From the NCBI RefSeq assembly GCF_001522545.3, contig NC_031774.1:47313423-47377422 (forward strand): 64,000 nt of DNA. The letters run 5' to 3'. Below are positions 34,881 to 46,720 of the stretch, piece by piece. Position 1 is the first letter of the stretch. Every line of letters starts with the position of its first letter. The notes beneath the pieces are model-generated. The model did no database searches, was not told where the DNA came from, and was given only the letters and a program-made list of their open reading frames with translations. Origin of the DNA: Parus major. Taxonomy: Eukaryota > Chordata > Aves > Passeriformes > Paridae. A program made the translations under genes and the position numbers.

Positions 34881-36589
34881 GTTCTTTGCACTACTTCATA
34901 TTAAAAGGTTTATTTTTTTACATTTTGAAAAGGCAGCTTATATCTGACCTCATCACATGAAGGACAAAATATGCCACTTTCAGTTATGTCACTGCATGCA
35001 ATGTAGGAAAGCACAGACATTAAGAGAGCCACAGCCAAGCACCGAGTGCATCTGCATTCTTTGTCTGCAGCCCAGGCTTTTCCTGCCTTGCAGTGACAGG
35101 ATCAGGGAAGAATTTTCTGTGACTAATTAGGTTTTAACTTGCCAGAGAGAACATGGACATTGGCAGTCTATGGTACAATAGTGAAGCGAAGTTTGAACTA
35201 GATTGAACTTAATTTCCTTTTCACTGAAAGGAAAGAAAGATTAATGAAATATCCCCAAATCCATCCTGTTAGCTTTTATTAAATCAGCAAATGAAATTTA
35301 ACCTCCAATTCTGTTATAAAATCTTTTCCTGTAGATTAAGTTTCTGAAAACATAAATGAAATAGACATACTCTCCCCTGCAACATTTTAGATATGAAAAT
35401 TACATTACTTCAATCAACATCAATGTTACTTTAGGCAAATGCCATATTAAGAAATTATTATTTCTTGTGTTTCTTTTCACAATGTTACCTAGATTTTATG
35501 AAATGCCAGAACTTTGCTAGTCCTTTCTGAAAACCACTTGCTGATATTCCGACATGTCCTTGTTCTTTTGGCCAATGGGACAGAGTTAACTCTTCAGGAA
35601 TACAGTGCCTTCTTTTATTAATGTTATACTTTTTGTCTTGGGGACTCTAAGTCCTCGAGATCCTCTCCCACTTTCTCTACTGCTTCTGGGCTCTAGTTAC
35701 TGCATTAACACCCTGCCTTACCACTCTTCCCCTAAGCATCCCACAGAATTTGACAGAGTGACATCAGGAAAACCCAGCTCCCTTCACCTCAGCAGATGGG
35801 AACGGGCACTCAGGTGTTCCTTTTGGAGAATCAGTAAAGTGTGGTGCCTAAACTTGCTTCTGGTCATAACCTTGAAGGACCAGAGGAGGTGACATCTGTC
35901 TGGAGCATCCATAACTGCATGGCAAGGTCTACACCTTAGAAGCCATTTACCTGCAAATGTCAAAACAAATGAGTTGGGGCTCTGCTATTTCCCACTGGTT
36001 AGTAAGGCAGAGCTTTATGAGTGTAATGAGCACAGGATGCATGGGGACCGCCTCTGTCCTGCTGCCTCCACACCTCTTCCTGCTGGGGGATCAGACAAGA
36101 GGCTCTGAGGGCTCTGGTGTGCTGCTGCAAAGGGCAGAGCCATGCAGAACCTCGCCTCTGGAGTCCTGCACTACCCCCAGGTGAATGCTCTCACCATGCC
36201 AAATGAGCCCTGCCAACTCCAAGGCTTTGGAAAGCTCAGGGCTCTGCAGGGGGAGAAGTGTCGCTGCCATAGAAGTTAAAACATTAACACTGTTTACGTC
36301 AAACCGCCAGTGCTTGGTACTGCACAAGACAATATGAAACTGTATAAAATACTTGCAAACATTGCCAAGAAAGCAGACGCTGCCAATACTCCAGAGCACA
36401 TCCTCTGGAACTGATTACTTCTAATCCTTTAGAAAATGTATAAATAAAATGATGCCAAGACTGATGGACAAGCCAGGGCACCTACTCATGTTTCTAACAT
36501 ACTGCTTTCCCTCCACCCCTTTCCCTTCTGTGTACAAAATGCTCTTCTTTTTTAGTAACTTAAGTTGACAATCATCAAAAGAAATCAAA
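34881..36589. other. Unique sequence, no gene seen
   Basis: No gene or repeat recognised in this 1.7 kb. Confidence 0.5.
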
Positions 36590-36850
36590 CTGTATATAAA
36601 CTAACATTCTGAAGCATGTCACAGTACGTCAGAAACTATAGAAATCTACTAGAAGTCTGCAAAACAAGTATTTAAATCTTTTAGTAATGCTTTAGTAGAA
36701 TGATTATTTAACTTACTAACAAGAATGCATTTAACAGGAACACCAGAGGCGTTTACCCTTAGTATTAGCTGCTCAATCACATAGCCTAATCCCAGAGGCC
36801 TAATCTGCGTGTTAGTGGGAACACAGCAATTATCTACATTCATTAGAAAT
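36590..36850. promoter_or_regulatory. Candidate conserved non-coding element
   Basis: Repeat-free block with CAGTACGTCAG near 36622, GAGGCGTTTACC near 36748, paired OTX/bicoid-like words TAATCC (36787-36792) and TAATCT (36801-36806) and CTGCGTG next to them. Inference from motif content. Confidence 0.28.
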
Positions 36851-38548
36851 TAGAAAGGGGGAAGGTGGAGAGAAAAATCTCAATGGGCAGATAATTAGTT
36901 TCACATACTCTCATTGTTTGCATGTGGCCAAATCCATATTGCCATTGAAGTCAAAGGAGCTTTTACTAGCCTGTTCTGCCTTTTCTTGCTGTCCAGACCA
37001 CCAGCTATGATCATCAGAACTGCTTGTCTTAGGCAAGGAGACACAAGCTTGTTCTAGCCTTAAATATATTAGAATGGTCTTTCTTTCTCATAAGTGTCTA
37101 GTAAGCTAGAGTATGTGGATTTCAATAGCCTGCTTGTTGGTAACTGCAGCTGGTGCCTGCTTTGGGTTCTTTATTTTGTGCTTAACACAATACTGCTTTA
37201 GAACAGATGGATTTAGGAAAGCTTGCTAAGATACTAAATAAGAGTAGGGTGTTCCTAAAGCAGCTGGACACAAATTGAGTAAACATATAATGGAAGACCA
37301 GTCCTTTCATTCTCCATTCTCTAATAAAGACGTAATGATTTATCATATAGCTGGAGAACTGGCATTCCTCTCAATCAAAAGGTAGTGTTATGCCTCACTA
37401 TGAGTCATTTATGGCTGATCCCAGGCAGGGGGAGAGAGCAGGCTACTCTTGCAGCCTGATTTCTGCAAGCTCATTATAATTACAGCTGTCCTGAAGCTGA
37501 AGAATTCAGACATATTTCATGTCTCAAAGTTTTACTGTAGCTCTTTGTAGCAGCAGATCTGCATTCATTCTCAGTCAGTGTAGCAATAAGATGTTCCATG
37601 GTACTCTGTACCCTTATAATCCTCTTTTATTAATGACAGAAATTGGTGAAATTAGTTTTATTGATTGGTCTTTGGACTTTTCCAGTCACTCCAAGTGACC
37701 AGGAAACTGTGCAAGCTGCATCTACAAATATTTATTCTAAGTTCAGATCAGAGATGGTAATTTAGAGATGTTCTGTCTTCATTAATGCACCATAGATATA
37801 AATCTTAGGTGATTTCTAGCATGAAAAGCATGGCAACTGCTTGCAATTATATTTGCTTTGAGAACATACATCTAAATAAATCTTACTTGTAGGTCAATTG
37901 ACAAAGTCTGTATACAAGTGGCAAAAAAGCTGCTTGAGCACAACTGATTCTGAGTCTGAGCTGTAAAATGGGTAAGATCACCTTTGTATGAGCTTCACTT
38001 GCTCTGCTCAGAGAACTTTGAAGGACTCTACCACACAAGGCAAAGAATAAATGCTGTGGTGAGAGGAGGGTAGAACCAAGCAGGGTGTGATGGATCCAAA
38101 CAAAACTATGTTCAGGGAAGTGTTTAATGCTGGCTGCATTGTGACTGCAGAAGTGGAAGCGTCTGCAGAGACCTGGTTGTGTTTCTGAAGTCATTTAGTG
38201 ACTTTGGAGGACAGGACTCCAGATTCTCAATCCATCTGCACAGGACTCTCAGTTGTGGCAAAGACCAGTAACCTCAATTTTACTATAAGAGAAGGTAGGG
38301 AGAGATGGAGGAAACAAAAGACTTCAGAATGTTGTTGTGCTGCACAGAAGCTGAAGGATCACTTCCCTGGGTACTGCAGTGTCCAGCAGGGCCCTCTGCT
38401 GTGTGAAACCTTGGTAGATATCTCATCTCCAAGTGCATGGTGACAAAAAAAAAAGCAAAATAAAAAGAGCCAGAACAAATTCTATCCTTGGGCTGATTTT
38501 CAGGAGATCAGGGAGATTTTTTAAAAAATGCAGGTAGGATGACAAGAC
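36851..38548. other. Unique sequence, no gene seen
   Basis: No gene or repeat recognised. An A10 run lies at about 38445. Confidence 0.5.
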
Positions 38549-38610
38549 AATTTGTTCTGGAAGAGGCCTCAGGAAGTCATCTAATTCAACCTCCTAGCAG
38601 CATCCCTACT
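38549..38610 (-). mobile_element. Short CR1 3'-end remnant, minus orientation
   Basis: TTCTGGAAGAGGCCTCAGGA followed by AGTCATCTAATTCAACCTCC matches the reverse complement of the CR1 3' end (the GGTTGGAxxxGACCTCxxxGATCATCTAGTCCAACC pattern). Only about 60 bases can be recognised. Confidence 0.6.
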
Positions 38611-40199
38611 ACACACACATGTGTATCCCCTTTGACAGAGAGAAACTCCTCGTAATAGGGAAAAAAATAATCAAAAGAATAGCAATACCCAAGAATTACC
38701 TTTTTCTGGTGTGTTGTTTCTACAGTTAAAACAGGCAGTAAAAGGCCTCTGTGATGACAAGGAGGTGCAAAAGTGTCAAAGTCAAGGACTGAAACAGAAA
38801 TTTATTGGAGTGAATAATTTGTAACAGAGCAATTAATTTATGAAGAAAAAACATACTGATATAATTTTGGAAATTATAATAATATAATTTAAAATATTAA
38901 AAATAGGAAGATACTGGAAACAGAGCCACCAACTAGGAGGACAAACTCCTTCCAAGGAGCTCAAAAGCAGATACCAACTGCATGACAGAAAACATGAATA
39001 TGCTTCCTGAAAAAAATGTGAAGAGCTCAGTGAGAGCTCTTTTCCAAAATGTGTGTTGTTCTTCCTCGCTTTCTGGGTGGTGGTGGTTCTGCTGTCTCAT
39101 GTATCAACTCAGCCTCAGACAGAAACTCATTATTATGTAAAATACAACATGCAAACTCAGAATCTAAAACCCTGTAATCTTAAAATCCAGCGTATGGAAA
39201 ATGTAAATGGGTGGTGTGGTGTGAGAAGCTGTTTTCATCTACTTCTGCCAGCAGTTGATGCCCAGAAGAACAAAAAGAAAGCTTTGTTTATGTGCCATCC
39301 TTACACCAAAACAATTTCCAAAAAGCCATTCTGTGTCCCAAGTCAGGCCACCGATTGTTTTATTCAGCAACCTTTCAAAGCACAACTTCAGCAGCGTGAG
39401 GAAATTAATTTAAAGAATTTTTTTTAAATAGTTCTGTTCTCTCTATGGACATGGATACAAACCCACAGGCACCCATCTTGTATCTACTGTCATCTTGTAA
39501 TGAAAACTTTTTCATTATGTGAGATGGGAGGGCAGTGAGGGTGAATCCTGGTTCCTTCTCCTGACGGTGTCTCGTCCTTAGGCAAAGGCAACAGGGGAGG
39601 GCTTGACAATTTCCTAAGACCACGAATCTGATCAGGGCTTGGGGGTCACTACTGAAAGAGCTCTGGCCACAGCTAAATGATGGCCAGGGAGAGGTTCTGG
39701 GAGCAGTGCAGGTGGTCCTGCTGCAAGGGACCCAGGACACAGAAAGGCAGCAGCGTGTGGTGGGATTTAGAGCCTGTGGGGCCAGGGACTGGCAGCTCGA
39801 ACAGAAGGAAGGGATTTTGCAGGATAGCTGGAGAGAAAAACTTGGTGGAGATAGCAAAGGGTCTCAGAGTTAAGAGGCACCTCTCTTTATGAGGAACCTC
39901 TATCTCTGGTATAAAAATCTGCTTTAAAACAGTAACATTATGAGACAACTATTGTTTCAAGAGGCTTTAAATTGCAGGTGCTCAACATATCTAAATAAAT
40001 TCTGTTGTAAGCATACAAAGTAATATACTTCAGCCAATACATTCCCACAAAGAGCCTGGGCTCTAGCAGTAAAGACAATGAAGCAAGAACCAGATAAAAG
40101 TATCCATAAAATTACAAATGCAGGAGCATCCCCAGACTTTCACTGTTACCAGACACACAGCATTAAGGGACACAGACCAAGACTACAAGTATCATTGCT
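38611..40199. other. Unique sequence with one signal-peptide-like open frame
   Basis: A plus-strand open frame of 124 codons (39053-39427) begins with a hydrophobic stretch like a signal peptide, but no homology, splice context or promoter supports it and its tail runs into a T-rich tract. The block at 39500-39880 is GC-richer with overlapping frames on both strands. No gene is called. Confidence 0.45.
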
Positions 40200-40560
40200 G
40201 TAGCTATGACAACATTTATTAATCAATTTAATTTCATGTTTAAAGATCTCTCATAGGTTTTTAATTAAACTTTAGAGGATCCAAATGACAGGTTTTGCTG
40301 TTGCACAGTATATGTTTACCATGAGATTACTTCTGGCTGATTGATGTGCATGCACTCAAGCCAGTTCAGAATATGCTGCTTACAAGGCATGAAAAATCTG
40401 CTTGTACTGTAGCATACCTCAGCCACAATTAGCTGTCATGAATTTCTTTTCATGGAAAGGCTACCGACTTTAATTATCTTTAAAGTGCCAGGTGAACTGG
40501 TTTAACAATTATTACATTTCACTCAAACCTTTGTCCATATTTAGATTTTAACAAATTTCA
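40200..40560. promoter_or_regulatory. Candidate conserved non-coding element
   Basis: Repeat-free AT-rich block carrying TTTATTAATCAATTTAATTT, TTTTTAATTAAACTTT, GACTTTAATTATC near 40466 (with a retained CpG just upstream), CAGGTGA (40489-40495, an E-box of the ZEB/SNAI kind) and AACAATTATT. Density of homeodomain-like words is the highest I noticed in the window. Inference only. Confidence 0.3.
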
Positions 40561-40965
40561 AAATTAGCCTAAGAAAATGAAACTTGTGCAGTCATACTGT
40601 TTCTGTGTTTATTTGTATCTGTTTGCATGTCCCTGCTTTGGAGCTTTTGATCCCCTATGCACTTTGCAGTAGTTAGATGTCTCTAAAACACTCCTTTTCT
40701 GTGTTTCATGCAAACAAGCAACCTGGAGAACACAAACTTCAGTATTTTACTCACTGCTAGAAAAGTTGCTTTAGTAGACACCAGAAAATCTACATATGAA
40801 AGATAATATAAACATCCTCAGTCACAAGAAATATCTCATAGGAATACGGGGTATTTCAGGGAGACAGTATCTCCAGAAGGGGTCTTCTACTATACCCTAG
40901 GCAAAGGCATGAAGCCAGAACAGATTGCTCAGGGCTTCTGCCCAGACAGGTCTGGAGAACTTCTG
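40561..40965. other. Unique sequence
   Basis: Nothing recognisable. Confidence 0.5.
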
Positions 40966-41240
40966 AGGATGAAGGCTGCACAGACCCTCCAAGCCACCTG
41001 TCCCACCCCTTTCTGTCCTCACAGGGAGAAAATGCTCCCCTGCACCCAGTCTGAGCCCTCTGGTTTCAATGTACACTGTTGCCTCCTGTCCTCCCACCCT
41101 GCAGTGCTGAGCACAGCCTGGCTTTATCTTCTCCATGACCTCCCTGCAGGTACCAGGGGTTGCTGTGTGGTCTCCTGAAGTTGTCCTCTGGTTGAACAAG
41201 CCCTGTTCCCAGAGCCCTGTCCTCAGTGGGTCTGTACCCA
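40966..41240 (-). mobile_element. CR1-like LINE fragment, minus orientation
   Basis: On the plus strand, GTTGCCTCCTGTCCTCCCAC, then GTGCTGAGCACAGCCTGGCT, TTATCTTCTCCATGACCTCC, CTGCAGGTACCAGGGG, GGTCTCCTGAAGTTGTCC and CTGGTTGAACAAGCCCTGTT reproduce the reverse complement of the CR1 region just upstream of the 3' tail. A minus-strand frame of 163 codons (40897-41388, longest in the window) overlaps it; that part of CR1 is untranslated, so the frame is fortuitous. GC-rich sequence continues to about 41480 but I cannot place it in CR1. Confidence 0.75.
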
Positions 41241-44200
41241 GCTCACTGGCCACCATCCCTACAGGTCCTTTCCCACAGAGCTGCTCAGCCCAGGTCTCTA
41301 CCAGGGGCCTGCCTTCCCAGGAGCAGAGCCTTGTCCTTGCCCTTGACTGAAATGCCAGGAACCTTATGAAATACCAGCCAGTGGCCACCCTGCTGCTGGT
41401 GTCAGAGCCTGGCCATGTGGGACAGTCCAGCTGGGCTGTGCTGCAGCTGGAGTCTGGTGGCTTCCCAGCACACCAAGACCAATACAGGACATCTGCTCCC
41501 AGACAGAATGTTAACTAGGCTGGCTCTCATCTCCGTGGTCAGAGCCACAGCATGGGACCATTTTAATGTCTACTTACTTTAAACATATTTTGAAGGCAAA
41601 GTTTTGCCTTCACCACTTGGCAGAAGCTAGGAAATGGACTGACACAGGCTCATCTCTTGCCAGACTGCCTTTGCAGGACAGGACACACACTAAGAAGATT
41701 TTCACCATGAACAGTATGTATTGCCCAGAGAGGCAGACAGGGAGAGGAAAGCAGCAGGTTCCAGATTCAGACTAAACTAAAGGAAATTGTACTTTGTAAA
41801 TGTGCAGGTAAGTGCCAAAAGTTAACTCAAGTTCAAGCAGCAAGTGGATAAAAGAGAAAAATTCAGAGACCGTATGAGAAAATTTGTGTCTCCCAAAATC
41901 CCTGATTCAAATCACTGGTAGATGAGATTGTGTTCTGTGAAATATTTTTGCCTTGTTTGTGTACCTGCTCTCTTTACCAGACATCTGAGGTTCCCACACA
42001 GATGGGATACTAAACAGGATAGATTGGCCAGACAGTGTGATTGTGCCTGAACTGAACCAACACCCAGGACTCACACAGACAGGACACCTGAACTGCCCCT
42101 GACACTAAAGAGCCCTTTCATGTCCTCCCATGCCATCCACTTTCTCTCCATCTCCCAGCAGCTGTGGCGATTCAGGCAGCCTTCCCAGACCCTGTCCCAT
42201 GATCAAACAACACAGCACAAGATCACACCCCTACCCATGTTACTGGGATTAAAGCTTCATTCCCTTTTAGGCAGTAATTTAGGCTGTAAAGATCCCAGAA
42301 GCTACAGAGTTTCAAATTATACCAGAAGGCTGGGTGTTCAGTGGGCTAGTTCTCACTCTATCAATGCTTTGTGTAAATACATGGAGTAATGACTTGCTGA
42401 AAAACTAGACTATTTGACATTGTTTTGAAGTTCAGGCTGTCTTCAAGGCCCTTACCTTCAATTCACATGTTGTAAGCCTTTTGAGTCTGGTATTAATAAT
42501 AAATATTATTCCATGCATCCTTATTTTTTGCTTAATTTAATTACAGAAAATGTAATAGCCTTATGAAAACAAAAGATGAGTTTTCAAACCTAATTAACAT
42601 GATACAAGTGCACAGGTCATTAAAACAGTTGTTTTATCTGGAAGTCTTCCATGCAAACAGATAAAAACAAAGCTACATTTAATTCAGCAACTTCACTGTA
42701 AAGTTAAATCAAAGATGACTACTTCTTGCCTAGGGGTGCAGCCTTCCTGGTAATAAATGCCTTCCTCTTGTTATTATTTTAGAAAAAGAGAAAGAGATAT
42801 GAGAATGGTACCCCAGAGTTTAAGGTATGTCCAAGTCACCCATGACCAAGGCTAACTGTTAGAGCAGCCCTCTATCACCAAGGAGAAAATCAACCCAGAT
42901 GTATTATATTATTTCATTATTCCAACAGCAAATTTTATGTTTAAGGTAAACCCACCCATTTCTCCCCCTCCTCCACCTTGGTATACCTTCTATACCACCC
43001 CTCAACACCCCAGACTGATTCCACAGTTTGTTTGGGCCTATAATGTAAGTTAACAAGACCTGTGCATTCAATGAGAACAAAAAAAAACCCTAAGATTTTA
43101 CTCACATTTTCTTGAACATGCATAGTGTTTTGCCCTGAAGGAAAAAAACAAATCAAGTTGATAATGGCAGAAGAGCCATTTGTCATTCAGGACTGGAGAC
43201 CTGCATTCAACAAGCGGTTTATTGCTCCCAGTCAAAGCGAATTGATTCCCTCATTTCTTGGAAAAGGGAAAAAAAATTCTCTGGTATCCAGGATGTCGCA
43301 TATCTGCCTACCCACAGGCATTTGTCTGTCCATCAGCCAAGGAGAAACAACTGCCCACTGGCAAACAGACAGTGCAGTTTGACAGACATCGAGGCTGATT
43401 CATCCAAGGACTAAAGCAGGCAAATACTGTGTCTGTGGCAGTCGAAGGAGCTCCTGCCTGCACAGCCTTGCACAGCTCTCCTGCTCCTGCACAGCTGATG
43501 AGCCCACATCTGAATGCAGGGCCAGGCTGCCCATCATGTCCTGGGGGGACTGAGCTGGACAGCCTCAGCCTCAGGGGGGGTTCTCTAGGGGTTTCCAAGG
43601 GTCATGTCAGAACAGAGGGGCAAGAGCAAGGTTGGAAACAGGGAGCACCTGAAGACTTGTGTTCCTTTGGTGCAGTTTGTCTACCCAGCTTGAGGATCAC
43701 ATGAATGTGCAGCTCCACCCTCTCCTCCAGGAGCTTCAGAAGGGTTCAGAGGATATGTGAAGATGTAAAAATCCACATATGTCTGTGTTCTCCATGTCTC
43801 CATAACCCTCATATTGCAGTTACTTTCTCTTGTGCAACAGTCCTTTACCAGATTTTTAGAAACGGGCTCCCAGCTTTGTGAGCATGGAGCAAGTGCCACA
43901 ACACACAGGCTATATCCCTCCTTAAACTAAAACAATCACATTTTTATTAAAGAGGGGCTCAAAATTTAATGCTGTTTTTCTGCTTTGTTCTTGAAATTGA
44001 ACTTGAAACTCCTGAAATGAAAACATTAAAACATGCTACCCATTAAAATCTTTACCTCTGAAATCATCTTATAAAAGAAAATCCTGTTTATTTCTGTACC
44101 TCAAAGTCAGGACCTTCATTATTTTGAAAATTCTGTGAAACATCTACACCTGATTCATAATTAAATGACCTTTTCACAAGACTCCATAATGGCACAAGAG

Positions 44201-44486
44201 CAAGTTTTGGATGAGTACAGAATTTAACAGTGAAACCAAGCACTTTGGGTTTCCCCAAAGAAAGGCTGGTCATGTGGCCAGCAGCTGTGACAGAGCAGGA
44301 TCCTTATATAATGTGAAATGTAGTAATAATTACTTCTTCCTGTGCTCCCCAATAAAATAACAAATAAATTGTAACTTAGAAGAAAAAGAAAGTTAGTGCT
44401 TCTTTGCAAGGATTAAAAAAACAGTGAAGATTCAGGAAAAGGAAAAGAAACTGAAGAATGAATGAAAGAAAAAGTACTTCAAATAG
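41241..44486. other. Unique sequence, no gene seen
   Basis: GC-rich to about 41500, then mixed composition. No gene or repeat is recognised. A purine-rich stretch (44370-44486) leads into a poly(A) run. Confidence 0.5.
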
Positions 44487-44504
44487 AAAAAAAAAAAAAA
44501 AAAA
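44487..44504 (+). repeat. Poly(A)18 run after a purine-rich stretch
   Basis: Eighteen A residues end a roughly 100-base purine-rich strand segment (44400-44486). It could be a retroposition tail, but no parent transcript is recognised upstream and there is no clear target duplication. Confidence 0.85.
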
Positions 44505-46165
44505 GCTTTTGTACAATCATACTTCCCCAGATGCACAGAGCAGCTTGCAGTTTAGAATTACTAGGAACAATTAAAATGAAGCAATAACAAATGTGCAGTC
44601 CAAAGGCAAGGCAATTTCCTCACATCTTCCATCTCAGCCTGCAGCCAACCCAAAGACCACAAAGAGGTTTGTGCCCTGCAGGCAGGTAAAGCTGTGAGAG
44701 AAAGCCACCCCAGATTCACACAAAATGCATCTCAGTGCAGGTATCCCAAAACGAGTGCAGCAGGAATCTTGTGATCAGTATCAACATGGCTAAAAATTGA
44801 TATTTCTTCCATTTGCCCTTCTGAGATGTACCCCTCTTGAGTCTAGAGAAAAAGCAGAAACCCATCCAGAAGCAGAAGCAATAAGGAATAGTTATCAACG
44901 CCAGGAGACTCCTCTGGAACAAGGAAAGAAAGATGTGACAAGAGCTACCAGCAGGAAGAGGAGACAGAACGAGTGATGACAGGATCTAAAATGGTTTGCA
45001 GTTGCTTCTGGGCTGCTACAGCTATTCTTTGCTATATATGAAGAGCCAATGGCCAGAACAGCCTTTTGGGAAAATATTCTTCTCACCAAGATGCTCCTGC
45101 ACTAGAGGATGTTGCTGTTCATCAGGGGAAGGAGGCCTTGGAATCCATTTTAAACTAAAGGATTGTTGCTATGGAAAAATAAATCCAGCTATGAACTCCA
45201 GCGGATTTATCTTGTCAATTCTATTTTTTCTCTAAGCAACACAGTCTGAAGAAACAGCTCCTAAATTTTGGGTACAGAGATTATACTGTCATACATCACC
45301 AGTGGCACTTTCCCAGCCCTGTCCTGTGCCAGTCCCAAGGTGTTTGTAACCTTCACTCGGCACCTCTTTGTGGTACTCTCTGGCAAGATCTTGATCTCCA
45401 CTGAGCACTCCAGAGTCACATGGCAGGTCTGGAAGCTCACAGCTTTTAGCTCTGGAGTCCCTCAATCAGTTCCACTGTGGTCAGTAGGGCAGGTGCTATC
45501 ACATGGACACAGAGCAAGACTTGACAATCTTGCATGGGGCATTCATCAGGGCAAATAATGCATGAGATGAAAGCACGTGTCCTCTGCCTATGGCACATCC
45601 TCATTTCTACTGGGCATGTGTGAAACTGAAATAACAACACAACAGGGCCACAGCTTTTCTTCTCTTGTACCACTTTAGTTAGAATATGTCCCAAGGCAGC
45701 TTAGTTTTGGCAGTTTCCACTTCTCCCCTCTCATTTTTCTGGCATTTCTATTTCTTTTCCTAATCAAAATCTCTGAGGCTGGAACAGCAGGAAGGAGTGA
45801 GAACTGTGGCAGTTTCAAACCTCAGCTAGTGATGAGGAAGCAAAGCGTAGCGTGAATGCTGTTTGCTATAATCCATGCCTGCCCAACACCCGCAAAAGTT
45901 CAAGGATTTACGCTGTTACCTGTTCTGCTCAGATTTTAAGCTGAGGTGGCGTGCTGAAGCAGCATGAAGGGCTTGAATTTGACAGCAAAGAAACTTCAGG
46001 AGCATTTCTTGTGAAAGTTGCGCTCAAGATGGCAGAAACCTCAATCTTTTGGCCATCTTCCCAGGAGGAACTGGCTAAATTAAGGCCCCTTTCAGTTGTG
46101 GATATAACCCTAAACCAAAAACCACAGGGATCTGATTCAAAATCTGCCTGCCTGAAATTGAGGCA
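44505..46165. other. Unique sequence, no gene seen
   Basis: No gene or repeat recognised. Confidence 0.5.
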
Positions 46166-46191
46166 GCTGGAATTCAAAGCTGGAATTCAAA
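46166..46191 (+). repeat. 13-bp tandem duplication
   Basis: GCTGGAATTCAAA occurs twice back to back, exactly. A small recent tandem duplication from replication slippage is the simplest explanation. Confidence 0.95.
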
Positions 46192-46688
46192 GACTTTAGA
46201 AAGGAAGGTTCGGGCTTGCAAAGGAAAACCTAAATTTGTCAAACCCAAACAAACACACCTCAGTAGTGAGCTCTGAGCCCATCCTCTGCCTTTTGAGGCC
46301 TTGCATTCCTCACGTCCCTCTGAAAACACAGAGCAATCCTGTTATCCACGTGCTTGCTTGCATGGAGACAAGGCAGGATGGAAAGAATTGATTGAGGGTG
46401 TCATTTTGCTTTCCAGAACTAGCACTGCCCAGGCAGCAGTGACAGGTGGAGGAGGCACTGCAGAGCAGCAGGGATGCCCCTCAGCTTGCTCAGGCACTGG
46501 CAGTGAGCATCCTCTGTTCAGAGAGCTTCATGGCCAGCTCAGCTGCTGAACTTCTCCCTGAAGCCCACAGGCTGTAGCACAGACAAGAAATATCCTCACT
46601 CTCCCGAACTCTATAAATTAACAGCGTGTTTGACCCGGATTTCTCAGTCTTGTTCATCAGGCACAGCTGGACTGAAGAGAAGGGAAAC
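46192..46688. other. Unique sequence
   Basis: Short open frames on both strands; nothing recognised. Confidence 0.5.
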
Positions 46689-46720
46689 AAAAAAAAAAAA
46701 AAAAGGAAAAAAAAAAAAAA
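46689..46720 (+). repeat. A16-GG-A14 tract
   Basis: Two long A-runs separated by GG. It could be a decayed poly(A) tail or a simple A-rich expansion; the upstream 400 bases match no transcript I recognise. Confidence 0.9.

Noticed and set aside
44237..44262. CTTTGGG/CCCAAAG hairpin
   Set aside because: Seven-base stem is well within chance expectation.
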